Assembly: GCA_025938055.1 (NCBI GenBank)
Contig: JAICQC010000067.1
Span: 1-14,886 of the forward strand
Direction: 5' to 3'
Source of the DNA: Anaerolineales bacterium
GTDB taxonomy: Bacteria; Chloroflexota; Anaerolineae; Anaerolineales; Villigracilaceae
DNA length: 14,886 nucleotides
Shown: one piece after another, positions 14,676-14,886 of the stretch
How positions within the stretch are numbered: the first letter of the stretch is position 1
How the letters are laid out: every line of letters starts with the position of its first letter
The notes under the pieces: generated by a model
What the model was told of the DNA's origin: nothing
The model's input: the letters and a program-made list of their open reading frames with translations, nothing else
Database searches by the model: none
Position numbers and translations under genes: made by a program

Positions 14676-14886
14676 ATGTCTAACTTAACCCGTTGGGAAC
14701 CTGTTCGTGAGATGATGACCCTGCGTGAGGCGATGGATCGTCTTTTCGACGACGCGTTCACGCGCCCGATCAACCTCAGGGATGGTGGCTGGTCTGCTCC
14801 TGCAGTGGATATGTACCAGACCGACGATGAGGTCGTGGTGAGAGCTGCTCTCCCAGGCTTCAAAGCCGATGAGGTGCAGATCAACG
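14676..14886 (+). CDS. Hsp20/alpha-crystallin family small heat-shock protein (5' part, runs off the window)
   Basis: The first 70 residues are present. The N-terminus MSNLTRWEPVREMMTLREAM followed by DRLFDDAF is the typical start of bacterial Hsp20 proteins. The alpha-crystallin domain begins at about residue 41 with APAVDMYQTDDEVVVRAALPG and continues FKADEVQIN. These ATP-independent chaperones hold unfolding proteins for the DnaK system. A very strong site AAGGAGG (14664-14670) lies 5 nt before the ATG. It is separated from the signalling operon by a terminator and has its own probable heat-regulated promoter. Its position beside a J-domain gene is suggestive. The gene is cut by the window edge, not by mutation as far as can be seen. 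Confidence 0.94.
   Translation, partial: MSNLTRWEPVREMMTLREAMDRLFDDAFTRPINLRDGGWSAPAVDMYQTDDEVVVRAALPGFKADEVQIN

Overview
The window is a chromosomal stretch of about 15 kb, roughly mid-50s % G+C, that reads like a member of the Anaerolineae (phylum Chloroflexota). This is inferred from protein style only: a very long PAS/GAF histidine kinase, a Hanks-type kinase whose tail is a PQQ-like propeller, J-domain/von Willebrand A and zinc-ribbon/FHA proteins, and a ParB-like protein of a kind I associate with that group. There is no rRNA or other marker to confirm it. No tRNA, rRNA, CRISPR array, transposase or phage gene was seen.

Layout. (A) 1-334: a long upstream region with a TATAAT box, two direct repeats and a foldable leader. 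(B) 335-5727, + strand: a cytosolic histidine kinase (nine PAS-like domains, one GAF, HisKA_3, HATPase) overlapping by 4 nt a NarL-type receiver protein that has no DNA-binding domain. A textbook terminator follows at 5747-5785. (C) 5826-8534, - strand: a DHDPS-family aldolase, a ParB/Srx-fold protein and a calcineurin-like phosphoesterase, with a nest of palindromes between the first two. (D) 8677-14488, + strand: a tight six-gene run made of Ser/Thr kinase with eight-bladed propeller, PP2C phosphatase, J-domain/vWA protein, zinc-ribbon/FHA protein, an 80-residue unknown protein and an OmpR-type response regulator. It ends in a palindromic terminator region. (E) 14676-end, + strand: the start of an Hsp20 gene behind an inverted repeat that resembles the HspR operator (HAIR).

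How the genes may work together. Region D holds writer (kinase), eraser (PP2C) and reader (FHA) of phospho-threonine, plus a possible client-handling arm (J domain on a vWA scaffold) and a transcriptional output (response regulator). With Hsp20 next door, a role in sensing and answering protein or envelope stress is a reasonable guess, but it is inference. The kinase gene appears to start at a CTG codon just downstream of a near-consensus promoter, so the usual ATG/GTG/TTG rule would truncate it.

The best candidates for something undescribed are the region D system as a whole, the J-domain/vWA fusion, the 80-residue protein, and the nucleic-acid structures at 84-128, 6758-6906, 14495-14558 and 14600-14620.
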